The notes under the pieces were generated by a model. It did not search any database. It was not told the origin of the DNA and was given only the letters and a program-made list of their open reading frames with translations. Shown here in pieces: positions 1 through 13,000 of a DNA stretch of 64,000 nucleotides. Position numbers and translations under genes: made by a program. The DNA is from Hypomesus transpacificus (lineage: Eukaryota; Chordata; Actinopteri; Osmeriformes; Osmeridae). Position 1 is the stretch's first letter. Each line of letters opens with the position of its first letter. The stretch is from positions 4,406,510-4,470,509 of the forward strand of contig NC_061063.1 in NCBI RefSeq assembly GCF_021917145.1. Reading direction: 5' to 3'.

Positions 1-2665
1 TCTCTCCTCTGGGTGAGTATGATAGCAAAATGTCAACCATATTTCACATTAGATTATTTTTAATTCACATATTTTCAACATGATCACGATTTAGACGTTA
101 AGCGTAGCAAGGGGATGATAATGGGATTTATAAAGCATATATGTTTTGGCAGAAAATTTTAAAAATAAATAATAATAAAGATATAAATACAAAGATAAGG
201 TGGGTTGATGACATTAAGATCTACATTCTTGGCAGGGAAAATTATGTCTTTAGTTAGTGAGTGCATATCATCTTTGTGTGAATTGTACATGAACCTTCTC
301 AGGTCAAATGTCTCCTGGTGCTGCACTTGATCAGCGCTGCTTTTGCCACTGCTGCCCTGGGCCTCATGTCCAAACACCTGCCTTACCGTCAGGACTCCTA
401 CCACTGCGAACACTGTCGGAAATTGGAGATGCATGCTGTGGTAACCATCCCTGTAGCATTTTCACACATGTACAGTAGGTAGTAAGTAGTAAGACCAGGG
501 GGCCAGGGGGCCTTGTGGGAGATGCAGTCCATTCATACATGGTATAATCAATTGAAGGCATAGCAGGTGTTGATATGGTGATTGGATGATATGCCTAGTG
601 TTAAACCAGGGGAAGACTAATTACTGTAGTCATCAATAGAACAATTTAATGATGTGGAATGGAATTAATAACTCATCAAATACAACAATTGTGTAAAAGT
701 TGTGGACGATGCCATTCTCATTCCACGAATTGTGGTCAAAGATCTAAAACTACAGTCACAAGATTCAAACTTGGCAAGTTGACAAACTTTGTCTTATCAG
801 TGTGTACTGTACAGCATTTGCTTCAATGTCTTCCAGATTAAGCGAAATGGTCTGCTGAACAAAGCTACACTGTACTACAACTGTATACAGTTGCCTTAGT
901 ATTGTATGTATTTTAACAAAACAAGGTTTGCTCAAGACAGCAGTACACACAAAGAAATGAGAGATTCTTGGTCAAGGTTGTTAGATGGAAATCCTGAGCC
1001 TCACATCCCAAAGAAAGTGTTTATAATGTTGACACCACATAGAGGCCTTGGTTATGGGTTTACGACAGTATGACTGAGTACCCATCCTCATGCTCACGCC
1101 TTTTAATCCACATAGATTGACCTCCTTGTGCCAGACTAGAGATGGTTTAGATCTGTTTTTCTACTGAGTAGATGGTCAGTAAGCTAACAAATCACATCTT
1201 TACTAAATAAATATTATATTGTTGTTGTGAGTACTGTACTGTCTCACCAAGTGTGTTATGATTTTTTTTTTCAATCACCACATGTTTTTGATGACTTTTA
1301 AAATGTCTGCATGGCTCCCTTAAATTACATGAACATTACATATACATTTTATTTATTTACTTGTAGCCAAACGTTTTTTATCCATTAAGGATAAAAAGTT
1401 ACAGTGGTCAGAGCTGAGGAACTTTCTTTTGACTCACATATGACCACGTTAGAAATACAGTTATCATTTATGGGACAGCAAATTAAATATACTAAAACAA
1501 CCTCTGCTAGGGGCAGTGTAGTTTCATGAGGGGGAAAAAAGTAATAATATCTAGGTCCTTGATTTACAAAATGGAACACGTCTTTCTTTGTGTTTACTGT
1601 TTACTGCAGCAATTTTGTTTCAGAAGATGCACTGAGCTGGTTGAGAAACAGTGTAAAGTAAGTAATTGACCACTATTATGGCCATGTTTCAGTCAATATC
1701 AACACTTGTACTGCACACATGGCAGGTTGCACCATTTGCGTGATTGATACGATAAATACTACACTTCTTTGACATAACATATCTTCAGGTCAAAGGTCAC
1801 AGTTTGCTTATTGCAGTAAAATGAAATGAATATGATTTCATCTTGCGTTTTTGTTTACATCAACCCTTTCCCCCAAATGGGAAAAAAATCTCTTGGACTT
1901 TAAATTGCTACACTGAAAATCCCACTGGAACTGTCTTTCTCTGCCTCCGGTCCCACTGGCGTTGGGCCCCTCAGTACCTGATTGACGGCATCCTGGGCAC
2001 ACTGGTGATCTTCTTGGTCCTCGAGCTGCTCATCTGCATCACTGTCATGCTGTTTGGGCTCAGTGTGCTGGCCAATGGTGGAACACAGGTGAGTTGACTA
2101 TAACCACACTGCTTGGAAGCAGTTCATATAGGGCAGTGAGACAATGACTTCCGCTGATTGTGACTTTTTTGTTTCAAATGAACCATCAGGAAGCCCACAA
2201 CTGGTGCTGCTCCCTCCATTCAGTTGATCAGGTATTTTGATCTCTCATCTCTTTGTCTAGGCGTCTGGTGATCAACGTCCGGTGTATCCCCAGACTAGGC
2301 CTCCGGCTGCCCCCACCGTCCAGGTGGTGCAGGCCTCCCCAACTGTGGAGGCTCCTGGACCTCAGGTAGAGTACAGCTTGCAAATAGAGAGCTTCGATCA
2401 CCCTGCTCCATTGTTCAATCAACTTCAGTGCTCCATCTGTTCAATCTCTGATGAATAATATGTGAAACTGTGTATTTATTTTCCCCTGTCATTTTCTATC
2501 TCCTTCTCACTCTCCTACCTCTCTCTCTCTCTATCTCTCTCTCCCCCCTCTCTCAAGGTGGCTGTTGTTGTCACCGAGCCAGATTCTGATCGGATTGATG
2601 AGACGCCCACCCCTCCTACTGAACCCCAGGTGGAGCCCATTGAGATCGAGGTGGAGGTGGCTTAG
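1..2665 (+). CDS. MS4A/CD20-like four-pass membrane protein, 3' exons (5' part outside window)
   Basis: Seen: a chain of phase-0 exons: 1-12 (end of an exon, donor GTGAGT at 13), 303-440, 1610-1657, 1975-2088, 2261-2365 and 2558-2665 (stop TAG 2663-2665), about 174 residues. Exon 303-440 encodes a hydrophobic span (CLLVLHLISAAFATAALGLM) followed by a Cys-containing loop (HCEHCRKLE). Exon 1610-1657 continues the loop (RCTELVEKQCK). Exon 1975-2088 encodes the last span (YLIDGILGTLVIFLVLELLI). The tail is rich in Pro, Val and Glu and ends in an acidic stretch. Known: two late spans with a Cys loop between them and an ILGxLxxFxVLE-type fourth span are typical of MS4A/TMEM176-type tetraspan proteins. 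Inference: a member of that superfamily; I cannot name the orthologue. The 440 donor (GTG/GTAACC) and the short 1610 exon are the least certain joins. The final intron ends in a long CT-rich tract. Confidence 0.6.
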
Positions 2666-5600
2666 CGGCGAGCCCCCTGCTCTCCACGCAAACATCTCAG
2701 GGGGATCTGAGGGTGGGCAACAACAGAGGTAGACCTGAACCAAAGTAGTGTTTGTTTTAACATGTCTGATTCACTTATAAAGTCACAGTGGAAGCCTTGT
2801 AATATCAGCAGTACTGTTTTTGATGCATCTGGGAAACGTAATCAAGTACCAGCAAAGAATGGAAAGACAACAAATGCTGTTATGATCCAGGTCTGAGGAA
2901 AAGAAGCTATCAGGGGCTATGACATGCTAGGGGCCAATAGTATTGTATGGGCAATACATTAGTGTAGTCTAATTTTGCAGAACATGTGATAGTTACTCAA
3001 CATTTCCTGTATGCCATGATGCTGTTCAATGCTTTATTATGGCACTCAAACCAGTTTTGCCTCAACAAGTATTTAAGTTTATTCCTCTTATTATTACTAT
3101 GTTGTTGGAGGATTAACATTACAGAAGATTATTGTCAGATACAAAATGGATGCACCATTGTATAATCTAGAAATAGATAATACTGTGTTGTTTAGTAATC
3201 ACATCCACTGCATGTACTGGGGAGTGTACCTGAAGGGTTAAGCAGGTGATAATGTAGACTAAGTGTGTACTCTATCGTGAGTAGGCTACTATGCTACTTC
3301 TTTTGCAATCACACGTTTTCACTGATGCAAGTAATCTAAGTCTTTATTACTAACAATGTACAAACACTATGTTCTCCACAATATCTTAGATTGTTTTTCA
3401 CTGCTGTTTAAGTCTTTGAATGTCATTTTGAGTACCAACACATGAATGTATTTGAAGTGAACATCATCACAAACACAGATCACTTACCAAGACCAACAAT
3501 GGACCAATCATACCGTACACACATATTGCAGCACCAATCCACGTGGAAAAGAAAGAAAGGAACACTCCATTACTGATTGTTTCGTTTATTCGAAATGTCA
3601 CATTATTATTATATGTATTATTATTATTCGATTATCCTAGGTTGTTGCTAACAGTGATGACTGCATGGTGTTAGAATGAACAGCTGCTTTACACACTCAC
3701 CATCACTCACAGACATATGTTGGATATAGCAGTAGATTAGCAGATTTTCTGAACAGTAATATGGTTTATGCTAACAAAGTAGCATTTTGGCAGATTTTAA
3801 GATTTAATGTTTTGTATATTTGTCGAATAATGAAGGAAATACAATGATAGAACGTTACTCTTTAATGGATTGTGATTTGTATTGTATTCATACAATATTG
3901 TTTGTTTAGACCAGTCTCTTTTACAATAAATGATATCCTGTCATACTAGAAATAACAAGGTAACATGAATAAGAACCATGCAAAACACGAGATTAATCAT
4001 TGCTGCTGCCGCAAAATCGAATTAAAAGACATGGATTATCCTCTTAAAACCTCAAACATCAATCCATCTTTTTCACTGTAAAAACCATTACAGTTGCTGC
4101 TTTTCCTGTCAGTTTGTGCATGGTGCTCCAACTCATTGCCGCCACTAGAGAGCAGAAATAGTAAATGTTTAGATGTATCGTGCTCGACATGGATCTGGTT
4201 TTGTGAATTGCTAATGTGATTAGACTGTTCAGTTGATGAGTCTCAGTTCACAGATACATAAACTGTGTTGTTTCAGAATACAACATGACTTTGCCTTTCA
4301 TTTCAACCATTGAGTTGGGTTTAGGAGAATTCAATCCTCAGAATGTTGTATATAAAAAATGATCAATTGAACTGATGTGATTTACAATGTGTATCCAAGC
4401 AAAATAATATATTACTTAAAGTATACTTACAAAGTATAAGTACAAACATACCTATACATGCTGTAGTAAAGTTGTAAATAATTATGTGAATATACACAAT
4501 CATTTCATTGTAAGTACACTTCCAATATTGTAGAAAACAATACTGACATTGTATACTTTTAAATTGGATTTGAGTAGAATTTATTCTGTTAGGGTATAGA
4601 CAGACAGTCAGTTTTAGATGATCATGTATTTTCCATCTAAATGTCCCAGCAAGGAAGTATGTTACAGTGAATCAAATTTGGTGGAGGCTGTACTACTGTA
4701 ATGCTGTTGTGGTCCTTTTGACAGACTAAGGCATTTCTTGATTGTTATATAATTGATATACTGCCATAAGTATATTTTCTCTCTTTCTCAAAAGTCATAT
4801 TAAAGAAGTGACCTCTATTTCAGATTAATTGGATTCATGTAAAAATTATGGTGTCATGCTTCATCCATGCAGTGCCCAAAAAAACCTCCAAGGGTGTAGG
4901 TATGTGTGTGTTTGTGTGTGTTTTTGTGTGTGTGTGTTTGAGAGAGAGAGCCAATGATTGTTGAACTTCATAACCAGAGTCAAGGCACTCCTAGTTGAGA
5001 TGTGGGCGTTGGTTAAGAAATTGAATGAAAAATTATGACTGTTCAATACAAAGGTTTGTGGATTAATCATCCACAAATAAAGCCTTTTGTTGAGTCCCTC
5101 CTCTGACGCAGGGACACTTCTATACATAGATACAGATAAACATTAAGGTGACATTCCTATGTTACAAACCACAAAACAAACCCAATGTAACCACACATTA
5201 TCTGACGTAGCCTGGTTATCAGAATAACAACTCATTATTACCAGGGCTGGAAGTGAAAAAGAAGATAGAGGGTGATTTACAGTTTACAGTAACAGTTGCC
5301 GGATACCTAGATTAAATTAAATAAAGGCATAGTTCAACACGTTTATTTAACTAGTTCTTTGGATTTAACCTACAGACATTTATTTGCAGAATTGTTTGTG
5401 TACCATGGCAACAACAATTACATATAAATGTGTATTTTGCCTGGGGAGTTTGTAAAATATTAAAAACGGCTATCATTCTCTTATATCCAGCGTTGAATCT
5501 GTCTTCAGTTTTCACAGTACATCGGGCAGCCATGCTTGTTTTTTTATGTATTTCTCATGATCACATTAAAAATACTATACTTTAAAATTTCCCCAACAAA

Positions 5601-6836
5601 CTGCATTCTCTGTTGACCAAGTTTACAGTTTAATATAATGAACCTCCGATCATTACATGCATGTAAATTATGAAATGTTATAATGTAACATGAGAAAAGG
5701 GTCCCATAAAACCAAACATCCTCTGATTAGCCAAACCCTGTGTGTGTGCGCACATGTGGATGCATGTGTGTGCATGTGTGAAGACTTGTGGATGTGTTTG
5801 TGCTATTCTCTTTGGCTAAACATTGGCTTTGTGTTTGGTTACACCCTGCATTGTGCACTTGGCCTTTTAGGATCCCATTGCCTATAGGTCTATTCTTCTG
5901 CCCTTCAGTTTCAAGAGGCTGTATGTTAGTCATTATGTAAACGATTCTGATTAGATGTTACATTTAAAAACGAGTGCCATTGTATTACTGAGGAAGACAA
6001 TGCTTGAAACGCTTTGTTCCTGTAGATTAAATATCTTATCATTTTGCCCAGTGCAGTGATAAGATATTTGTATACAAGGTTCGGAACAGCATTTCTTCCA
6101 AGGCTATTTGGTTGTTCAAAGTAGTTCAAAGTATAATTCTGAATAGAACAAGAGTTATGGTTTACTCTAATATTCTGCAATAATATAATATATTTGCCAC
6201 AAATGCTTGATTTCCAGGCTGATCAACACTTTAAACACATAGAGAGTACAAGATATAACATAAAACGTTGTTTTATAACAGTGTTATCCAAGAGTATGGT
6301 ATGGCTAACAAGCATGTAAACTTTGTCAGGCCAGCCTATTAGACTCATCTTGGACACACCAGAGTATTTGTGATGAATCTTAGTAGGATTAGATTGTGTT
6401 AGCTATGAGATTCTGAATCTGAAACTCTTCTATTGTCGTAGAGATTCAGAATTGTCAAAGAGGAGATTCACATGCTCAGCCTTCCTTATTCTGAATGTTT
6501 ACATACAGTACGGTCAGAGGTGGAAGTTTCATTATTCATGGGTGTGACAGTTAGACTGACCACATCATTTGTTCTGTTTAGGGATCGGCAACATATAGTA
6601 CCTCCATGGGAAATATGTAGTTCATTACGAAATTGCCCCTTCTATCATCTTCTATCATCTACCATGAATTCAATAAGCAAAGCCAGTTCCGACAGGGGAC
6701 AGTGCATCACATCATTATCTGATGCCAGACTCAATGAACTGCAGGTGTGTTAACTGAAGCTCACAGGCCTTAACTCTCAGGAAGAAACTGCATTCATTCA
6801 CACATGCTTACAAGTCAAAAGTTGCAATGTATCTGC
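2666..6836. other. 3' UTR of the MS4A-like gene and non-coding spacer
   Basis: No exon chain or long open frame with coding character was found. An AATAAA at 3925-3930 is a possible polyadenylation signal for the upstream gene, which would give a 3' UTR of roughly 1.3 kb. A TG-rich stretch lies near 4903-4938. The rest is AT-rich single-copy-looking sequence. Confidence 0.4.
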
Positions 6837-6844
6837 ATTGTATC

Positions 6845-7230
6845 CAGGGGCGATGCTAGGATCAGACCTTTAGGGGGGCTCAGTATCCAATGAGAATGTG
6901 ACATGGATACAATGCTTTGCAAAAGTACTAAACCCCCTTGCTAATAAATCACTAATTTCACTGAATAACAATTAATACATGTATTTATTATAATGCAAAA
7001 TATTGAATGAATGAAAAACTAAGAAAGTCCCTTTCTTCATAAACTAGCAGCATCAAATACAATTATACTGATGTGTCAACAATAAAAAATTTTTTTTAAC
7101 AAGTTAAAGCACGGAAAATTATTTAAGATAATAATTCATAATCATTTTTTATTTTTTATTTTTTAGGGGTGCTGAGATGAAATTTAGGGGGTGCTTTAGC
7201 ACCCCTAAAAAGAGTCTAAAATCGCCACTG
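6845..7230. mobile_element. Short non-autonomous hAT-type DNA transposon (MITE-like), about 386 bp
   Basis: The left end begins CAGGGGCGATGCTAG and the right end, read on the other strand, begins CAGTGGCGATTTTAG, giving imperfect terminal inverted repeats of about 15 bp. Just inside are related GC-richer blocks (TTTAGGGGGGCT and AGGGGGTGCTTTAGC). The flanks are ATTGTATC (6837-6844) and ATTGTACC (7231-7238), an 8-bp target-site duplication with one mismatch. Terminal CAGxGGCG and 8-bp duplications are hallmarks of the hAT superfamily. The interior is AT-rich with no transposase frame, so it must have been mobilised in trans. Confidence 0.8.
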
Positions 7231-7238
7231 ATTGTACC

Positions 7239-10048
7239 GAACCTATTTACCCTGCAATAAATGATTGAATCAATATGCTAGTATACTGACTAAACTACAA
7301 ATGAAATGTATTGTTTAAAATAAGTAAACAATTCACATGGGTTGCAAAGTATCCTGTGTGATGTGGAACCACAGATTTAATGAATATCACAAAACCAGGC
7401 CAGTTTACACCGTTTGAATACAATTTCAATTTGACTACATCAGGAGTAACTTTCTCACGGAACCTAATGAGGGATGTCTACTCTTTTGTACTTGTGTAAG
7501 GATGGGCTATTTAGATGATTCACAACAGCAAATGTTTATTCTCCCTTGGTACATGCTTTGGAAACCCTTCATGTCTTCAATGGCCCTGCCCATAATTATG
7601 TGATGGGGCCACCACTCCTTGCCATGGTAACACCACACCTTCTAGCATGGTAGGTCATCAGCAAAGACAGTTTACATCTTCATTTGAAATGTTTTATCAT
7701 TTAGCAGATGCTTTCAAGTGCCTAAACTAAAATGCCATGCAAACAGTGCATACAGTAAGTACAGCATAATCGAGAATCAGATCGCATAGTGTTTCAGCGT
7801 GTTGTACCAGGGAACAGTTAGCATTTTCTGCACAGTCACACACAGTCTGGAGATATTCCACTTTAGAGAGGATGCCTACAGTAGTGTCTCCTCTTCCTGT
7901 GTTCTTTGGACAGATATAATACTCCAACAGTAGTTTATCATGTTTCAATGTAAAACATTTTGGGGTTGTTTGCACAGTCAAGAAACTGACTATCAAGTTG
8001 ATTGGATATGTTGATATCTCAGACTGTTATGTCAGGATAATTTTGCTCACAGCAGAAACTTGTATAGACACACTTCACTTTTGACAAATTAAAAACAACA
8101 CATGATACAGATCACAGCAAGAAATTTAAAGTAAGATTGTTTTTACTTAACTGTTAATGGTCTTTCAACACTGGGAATTCACTTAGGGAAGGGTCTGAGA
8201 ATGGGAATCTTTTTCCAATGGTATTTATTTACATGGTTTGACTCTATATAGAATATATAATATATAATGTATAACACAAAAATAAACAGAGTTCTTAGAC
8301 ACGGTAAAATGACTATTCACATGTGTAAATCACAATAAATGTACAATTTTTATGGATATAGAACTTATACATGTACAACTATAATGATTGTTACATATTT
8401 AATGTTAAAATAATTACTTTGTGTTGTTTATTAAAATATATTTAAAATGGATATTAGAGGTCAACACTCCGGAAATAAATAAAGCACTGAATAATTCATT
8501 AATATATTTTCCTACTTAAAAAGTGGATATCATATTATGAATGTGATGACAAACTACATACATTGACAGAACTTTAGAAGTTTTGCCTGCAGGTCGTCTT
8601 TGTCCGCTCTTGCTCTGCTGACTTGAGTTTTCCTTGGGAGAAAAAAATGATGAAACAAAGGGAAAACATGTTAATCACAACAAGGAAGCAAGGAACATAC
8701 ATTGTACTGTTATACTTGATTGTACTGTACCTCCCACAAATGTTAGTCTTAACCTTAACTTTAAGATGTTCATGTTTACTTTATGTGTTGTCAAAAATAT
8801 TTGTACTATTTTGCTATTTCTCATCCCTGATAATTCTAATTGAATATTTATATTTGGCTCAAAATTGCTAACGTAAATCTTTTACGTAAATGCAAATATA
8901 GCTTTATTAATCACTATTGAATATAATAGTGTCCAGGAAGAGTTCCACAGTTGCTCTCTTCAACAGTGTACTTCGAGTAGCACAGTATAAATGCTTTGAC
9001 AGCATGATCAATTAAAGTACAGACCTCTTTGACCTCTGATCAGTTGGACATATGTAAAGTACATTAAATAAAGAATCAACTGCATACGTAAATAGGGAAC
9101 CTCAATTTTTTCAACCCTATTTATGGATTTTGTTTATTTTATTACTGTAATACCTCTGACCTGCTATTCATATCGCATAGCTGTGGTCTAAAAGGTTTAG
9201 TTTTGTTTACTTAAGTTGAAAGGGCTTGCTCTGCCCATTTATTATGGTATTGTCCTCCTGTTAACCTCTTTGGTCGGAAAAGATATCTGGCTCTTTTCAT
9301 ATTGCATTTCTTTTGTCCCACCAATATAGTTAGTGTGTGTTCTGTTGTAATAACTTTCTATGCACTATTTGTACCTCGGTTTGGAATAATAACGCCTGAT
9401 AAATAAATAAATGAGATATAATGCAAAATGTAAATATCTAAGAGAGTAAGCTAAATATTGCTGTCATTGTTAAATATAGAGCACGTTCAGAAATAAACAT
9501 TTGCTAGTACTTAAATCACGAAGGCGGATCTCGATTGAATTAACAGTGTCAATCAATTCAAACTGATTTCATGATGTGGGTTGTGTTGGATCTGGGTACC
9601 TGTTGCTATGTCATTTCTCTTCGTCCTTAATTTCAGGGGTTGACCACATACATGCCTGTTCTGTTTTTCTTGGGTTGATGTGGGTCTTCCTGTTGAGAGA
9701 TATTTCAGTTGTGTTTTACAATCGCAAAAGTGGTAAACCATTGTTTTAGTCATATTTAATAGTCAAATGTACAGCAGTTGCCTTGATGTGCACCGAAGCA
9801 CTAACATCCAAATCATTTGATTACTCTGAAAAGAAACTTCACTCGTACGTAAACATATATTTCATTTAGTTGTGGTAATTATTCTTGTAAATGTTCTATG
9901 ATTATTGTGAATAATCTGTTTAATTGTATGTTCATTTATAGTTACCACAAGTTCTAAACCATTTAAAAAGACACAACCATACCACAACTATACAGGTGAA
10001 CAAGAAAAACGAATGGATACAAAAATATTCATTTTGAAATATCTCTGA
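7239..10048. other. Non-coding spacer with possible mucin 3' UTR
   Basis: AT-rich sequence with no convincing independent gene. If the minus-strand mucin gene uses the extra terminal exon proposed at 8516-8632, then 8633-10078 is its last intron and sequence below 8516 is its 3' UTR. Otherwise the mucin transcript ends somewhere below 10049. Confidence 0.35.
8516..8632 (-). CDS. Possible alternative terminal exon of the MUC1-like gene
   Basis: Read on the minus strand, a pyrimidine-rich tract ending CCCAAG precedes an in-phase frame of 38 codons plus TAA that starts ENSSQQSKSGQRRPAG. The upstream mucin exon ends at a strong donor (ATT/GTAAGT, minus strand, 10079/10078) in phase 0, and this exon accepts phase 0. 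Joining them would give a longer basic cytoplasmic tail than reading through to the stop at 10049-10051. There is no family similarity to support it, so this rests only on splice signals and frame. Confidence 0.25.
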   Translation of the reverse strand, partial: ENSSQQSKSGQRRPAGKTSKVLSMYVVCHHIHNMISTF

Positions 10049-13000
10049 TTAATATTTCAGGTACAGAGGTAGACTTACAATGGTAGTGGGTTGTACAGGG
10101 GCATTGGGGGCATAGGGAAGGGGTGGAGAATCCATAGGGACGACCTTTTCATCAGAATATATTGGTTCTTTCTTGCAACACCATCTCACCACCTGTAAAA
10201 AGAAAAGTGAGATTTTTCTTTCATTTTTTAATTCTGGCTAGTGTTGGAATATGGTCTTGATACAAAAACAACTATTATTTCATCTGTGGGGTTTGAAAAC
10301 CTCTTCAGGTTCTGAGAGGCAAGCAAAGAGCAACTTTAAGGTCTCAAATCCTCTTTGAGAATAGACTACATTTCAACCTGCACAGCAAATGGATACTAAA
10401 GTGTCAAATTAAGTAATGGGTTACTCACCAACATGATGAAGATTATGATGAGTAGCAGCAGGATGATAGCTGCCAACACCAGCAGAGCAATACCCCATCC
10501 TGGCACCCAGTTGCTACCACCACCACCTCCACCACCTCCTCCTGCTGCAGGGCTGGCTTGTGAACTTGAGTCTGTGCCTGGGGTAGGCTTTGCTGAAGGT
10601 TTAGTATTATTATTCTTTCCACTTGGTTTACTGGTAACAAAAGGTAAGGTGCTCATTGTAGTGGTATTGGCTCCCTGAGTAGTATTTTCCAAAGAGGGAT
10701 CTACAGTGTTTAAAGCTGTTGTTGAAGAATTAATCACATTTTTTGTAGTCGTTGTTGATGTCATGTTGGGAGTGGAAATGTTTGGGGTTATGTTTATTGT
10801 AGTTGTTGGGACAATATGTGGGGCTGTATTAGGCAAAATTGTTGTAGAAGTTGTAGTGGCAGTGAGAGGAGCGTTAGAAGTTGTTGCAGGGGTGGTGGTT
10901 GTAGTGAGAGGAGTGGTGGAAGTTGTTGCAGGGGTTGTGGTTGTAGTGAGAGGAGTGGTGGAAGTTGTTGCAGGGGTTGTGGTTGTAGTGAGAAGAGTGG
11001 TGGAAGTTGTTGCAGGGGTTTTAGTTGTAGTGAGAGGAGTGGTGGAAGTTGTTGCAGGGGTTGTGGTTGTAGCGAGAAGAGAGGTGGAAGTTGTTGCAGG
11101 GGTTGTAGTTGTAGTGAGAGGAGTGGTGGAAGTTGTTGCAGGGGTTGTAGTTGTAGTGAGAGGAGCGGTGGAAGTTGTTGCAGGGGTTGTAGTTGTAGTG
11201 AGAGGAGTGGTGGTGGAAGTTGTTGCAGGGGTTGTGGTTGTAGTGAGAAGAGTGGTGGAAGTTGTTGCAGGGGTTGTAGTTGTAGTGAGAGGAGTGGTGG
11301 AAGTTGTTGCAGGGGTTGTAGTTGTAGTGAGAGGAGTGGTGGAAGTTGTTGCAGGGGTTGTAGTTGTAGTGAGAGGAGTGGTGGAAGTTGTTGCAGGGGT
11401 TGTAGTTGTAGTGAGAGGAGTGGTGGAAGTTGTTGCAGGGGTTGTAGTTGTAGTGAGAGGAGTGGTGGAAGTTGTTGCAGGGGTTGTAGTTGTAGTGAGC
11501 GGAGTGGTGGAAGTTGTTGCAGGGGTTGTAGTTGTAGTGAGAGGAGTGGTGGAAGTTGTTGCAGGGGTTGTGGTTCTTGTAAAAGGAGTGGTAGGTTTGG
11601 TCGTTGGCACTGGATATGGTGTTACTGCATCTGAGCATGGAGAAAAAAAATATACACATACACATACATATAAACATACAGCACTTAACGACTTGATGTA
11701 CACAAATGATTTTTTTTACTGCAAATTATACATGTGTACCTACTAAACACAACTAAGACCTTACCCTGTGTATAAGTTGCGTTTATTTGGAGAACTGCTG
11801 GAGGGCTGTCTTGTAAACTCTTTAAAAACAAAAACTTCACGACATATTGATTGATATTTGCTGTGTAGAACACTACAGTGCATGTGGCTATTACTGATCC
11901 TTTGCTGTGAAGGTAAAGAAAAAGTTCAATGTTAGAAAGCCCTATACTTGAGTATAGTACATAGGACAGCACTCAACAGAAAACACACAAAGGCTCTTGT
12001 TAATGCAAATAGCTGTTGCATTTTATCTTGATGTCATTAACACATAATAATACACTATTACACATACAATGCGTTGAGGACATACAGATGTCTGAAAATA
12101 GTTTTGAATATGTGCGTAAAGTACCTGAAGGTCATTTTCTGAGCACCACCATAGAATGTGTTTGTAGAACATTGTGAGCAATTATAGACATTGTTAAGCT
12201 GTAAGACAAAAGCATTTAGACAGCAAAATTCATTATTTGTGTTGTTTTTTGTTCTTCCAACTTTATATGTGGTCCAACACATAATCAAAAGTTAAGACAG
12301 TACACACTTTCCCCTATATTTTAAGTACTAATCCCCTTACCTCTGCACTGACTTCGCTTCTCATCTTGATGTAGTCCTTTGAACTGGTATCCAGCAGAGT
12401 GTCATTGAACACCCTATTGATGATTTCAATGTTCAGATAGTATGCCCTGACAGGTGTAGGTGATGGTGATGGACTTATGGCACGGGGATACCGAGGAAGA
12501 AAACTAGCAGAGACAGTTCCTTTGGGAGTCAATGAGAATAATTAGATGTTCTTATTGTATTAATTACAAACAACGTGGTTCTACAAAAATTTAAGATTAG
12601 TATCATAGCGTAGACAATTACATGTAAAACTAATGTTTTACTACCAGAAACCCTGCATATCTGATAACTGGTATAATGTCAATGTAGCGATCATGGATCC
12701 CCCAATTCAATTCAATGTTTAAATTAGTGGTATTTTATGCAGCCGCTCCTGGGTTTGTCTTGTCACAATTAGTTAGAACAACCCATAGACTTGCTTGAAG
12801 AATGCTAAAGTTTCTCTGTGGAGATTGATTTACATTTCTTACACATTTGGCATGTTATAAAGGCCGACTATTTTAACAAATCTAAAGAACTCTACATACA
12901 TTAAGGACAAATTCTTAAGGAAAGGACAATGCGATAACACATTTTTCATATCTCATAAAAATGTATTCAAACTGATTTTGACTATTTTATTTGTTAAACT

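Noticed and set aside
1-2665. ENTREP3 (FAM189B), a CD20-like protein near MTX1 in mammals, as the identity of the first gene
   Set aside because: The tail here is short and lacks the long Ser/Pro-rich cytoplasmic region with PPxY motifs of ENTREP proteins. The loop and last span look more like MS4A/TMEM176.
10706-11746. Long plus-strand open frame of 346 codons (VVVVRGVVEVVAG repeats), and other long frames at 10816-11634 and 11021-11677
   Set aside because: They are shadows of the 42-bp mucin repeat: a unit divisible by three without stops stays open in several frames. Only the minus-strand Thr/Pro frame connects to exons for SEA, membrane span and tail.
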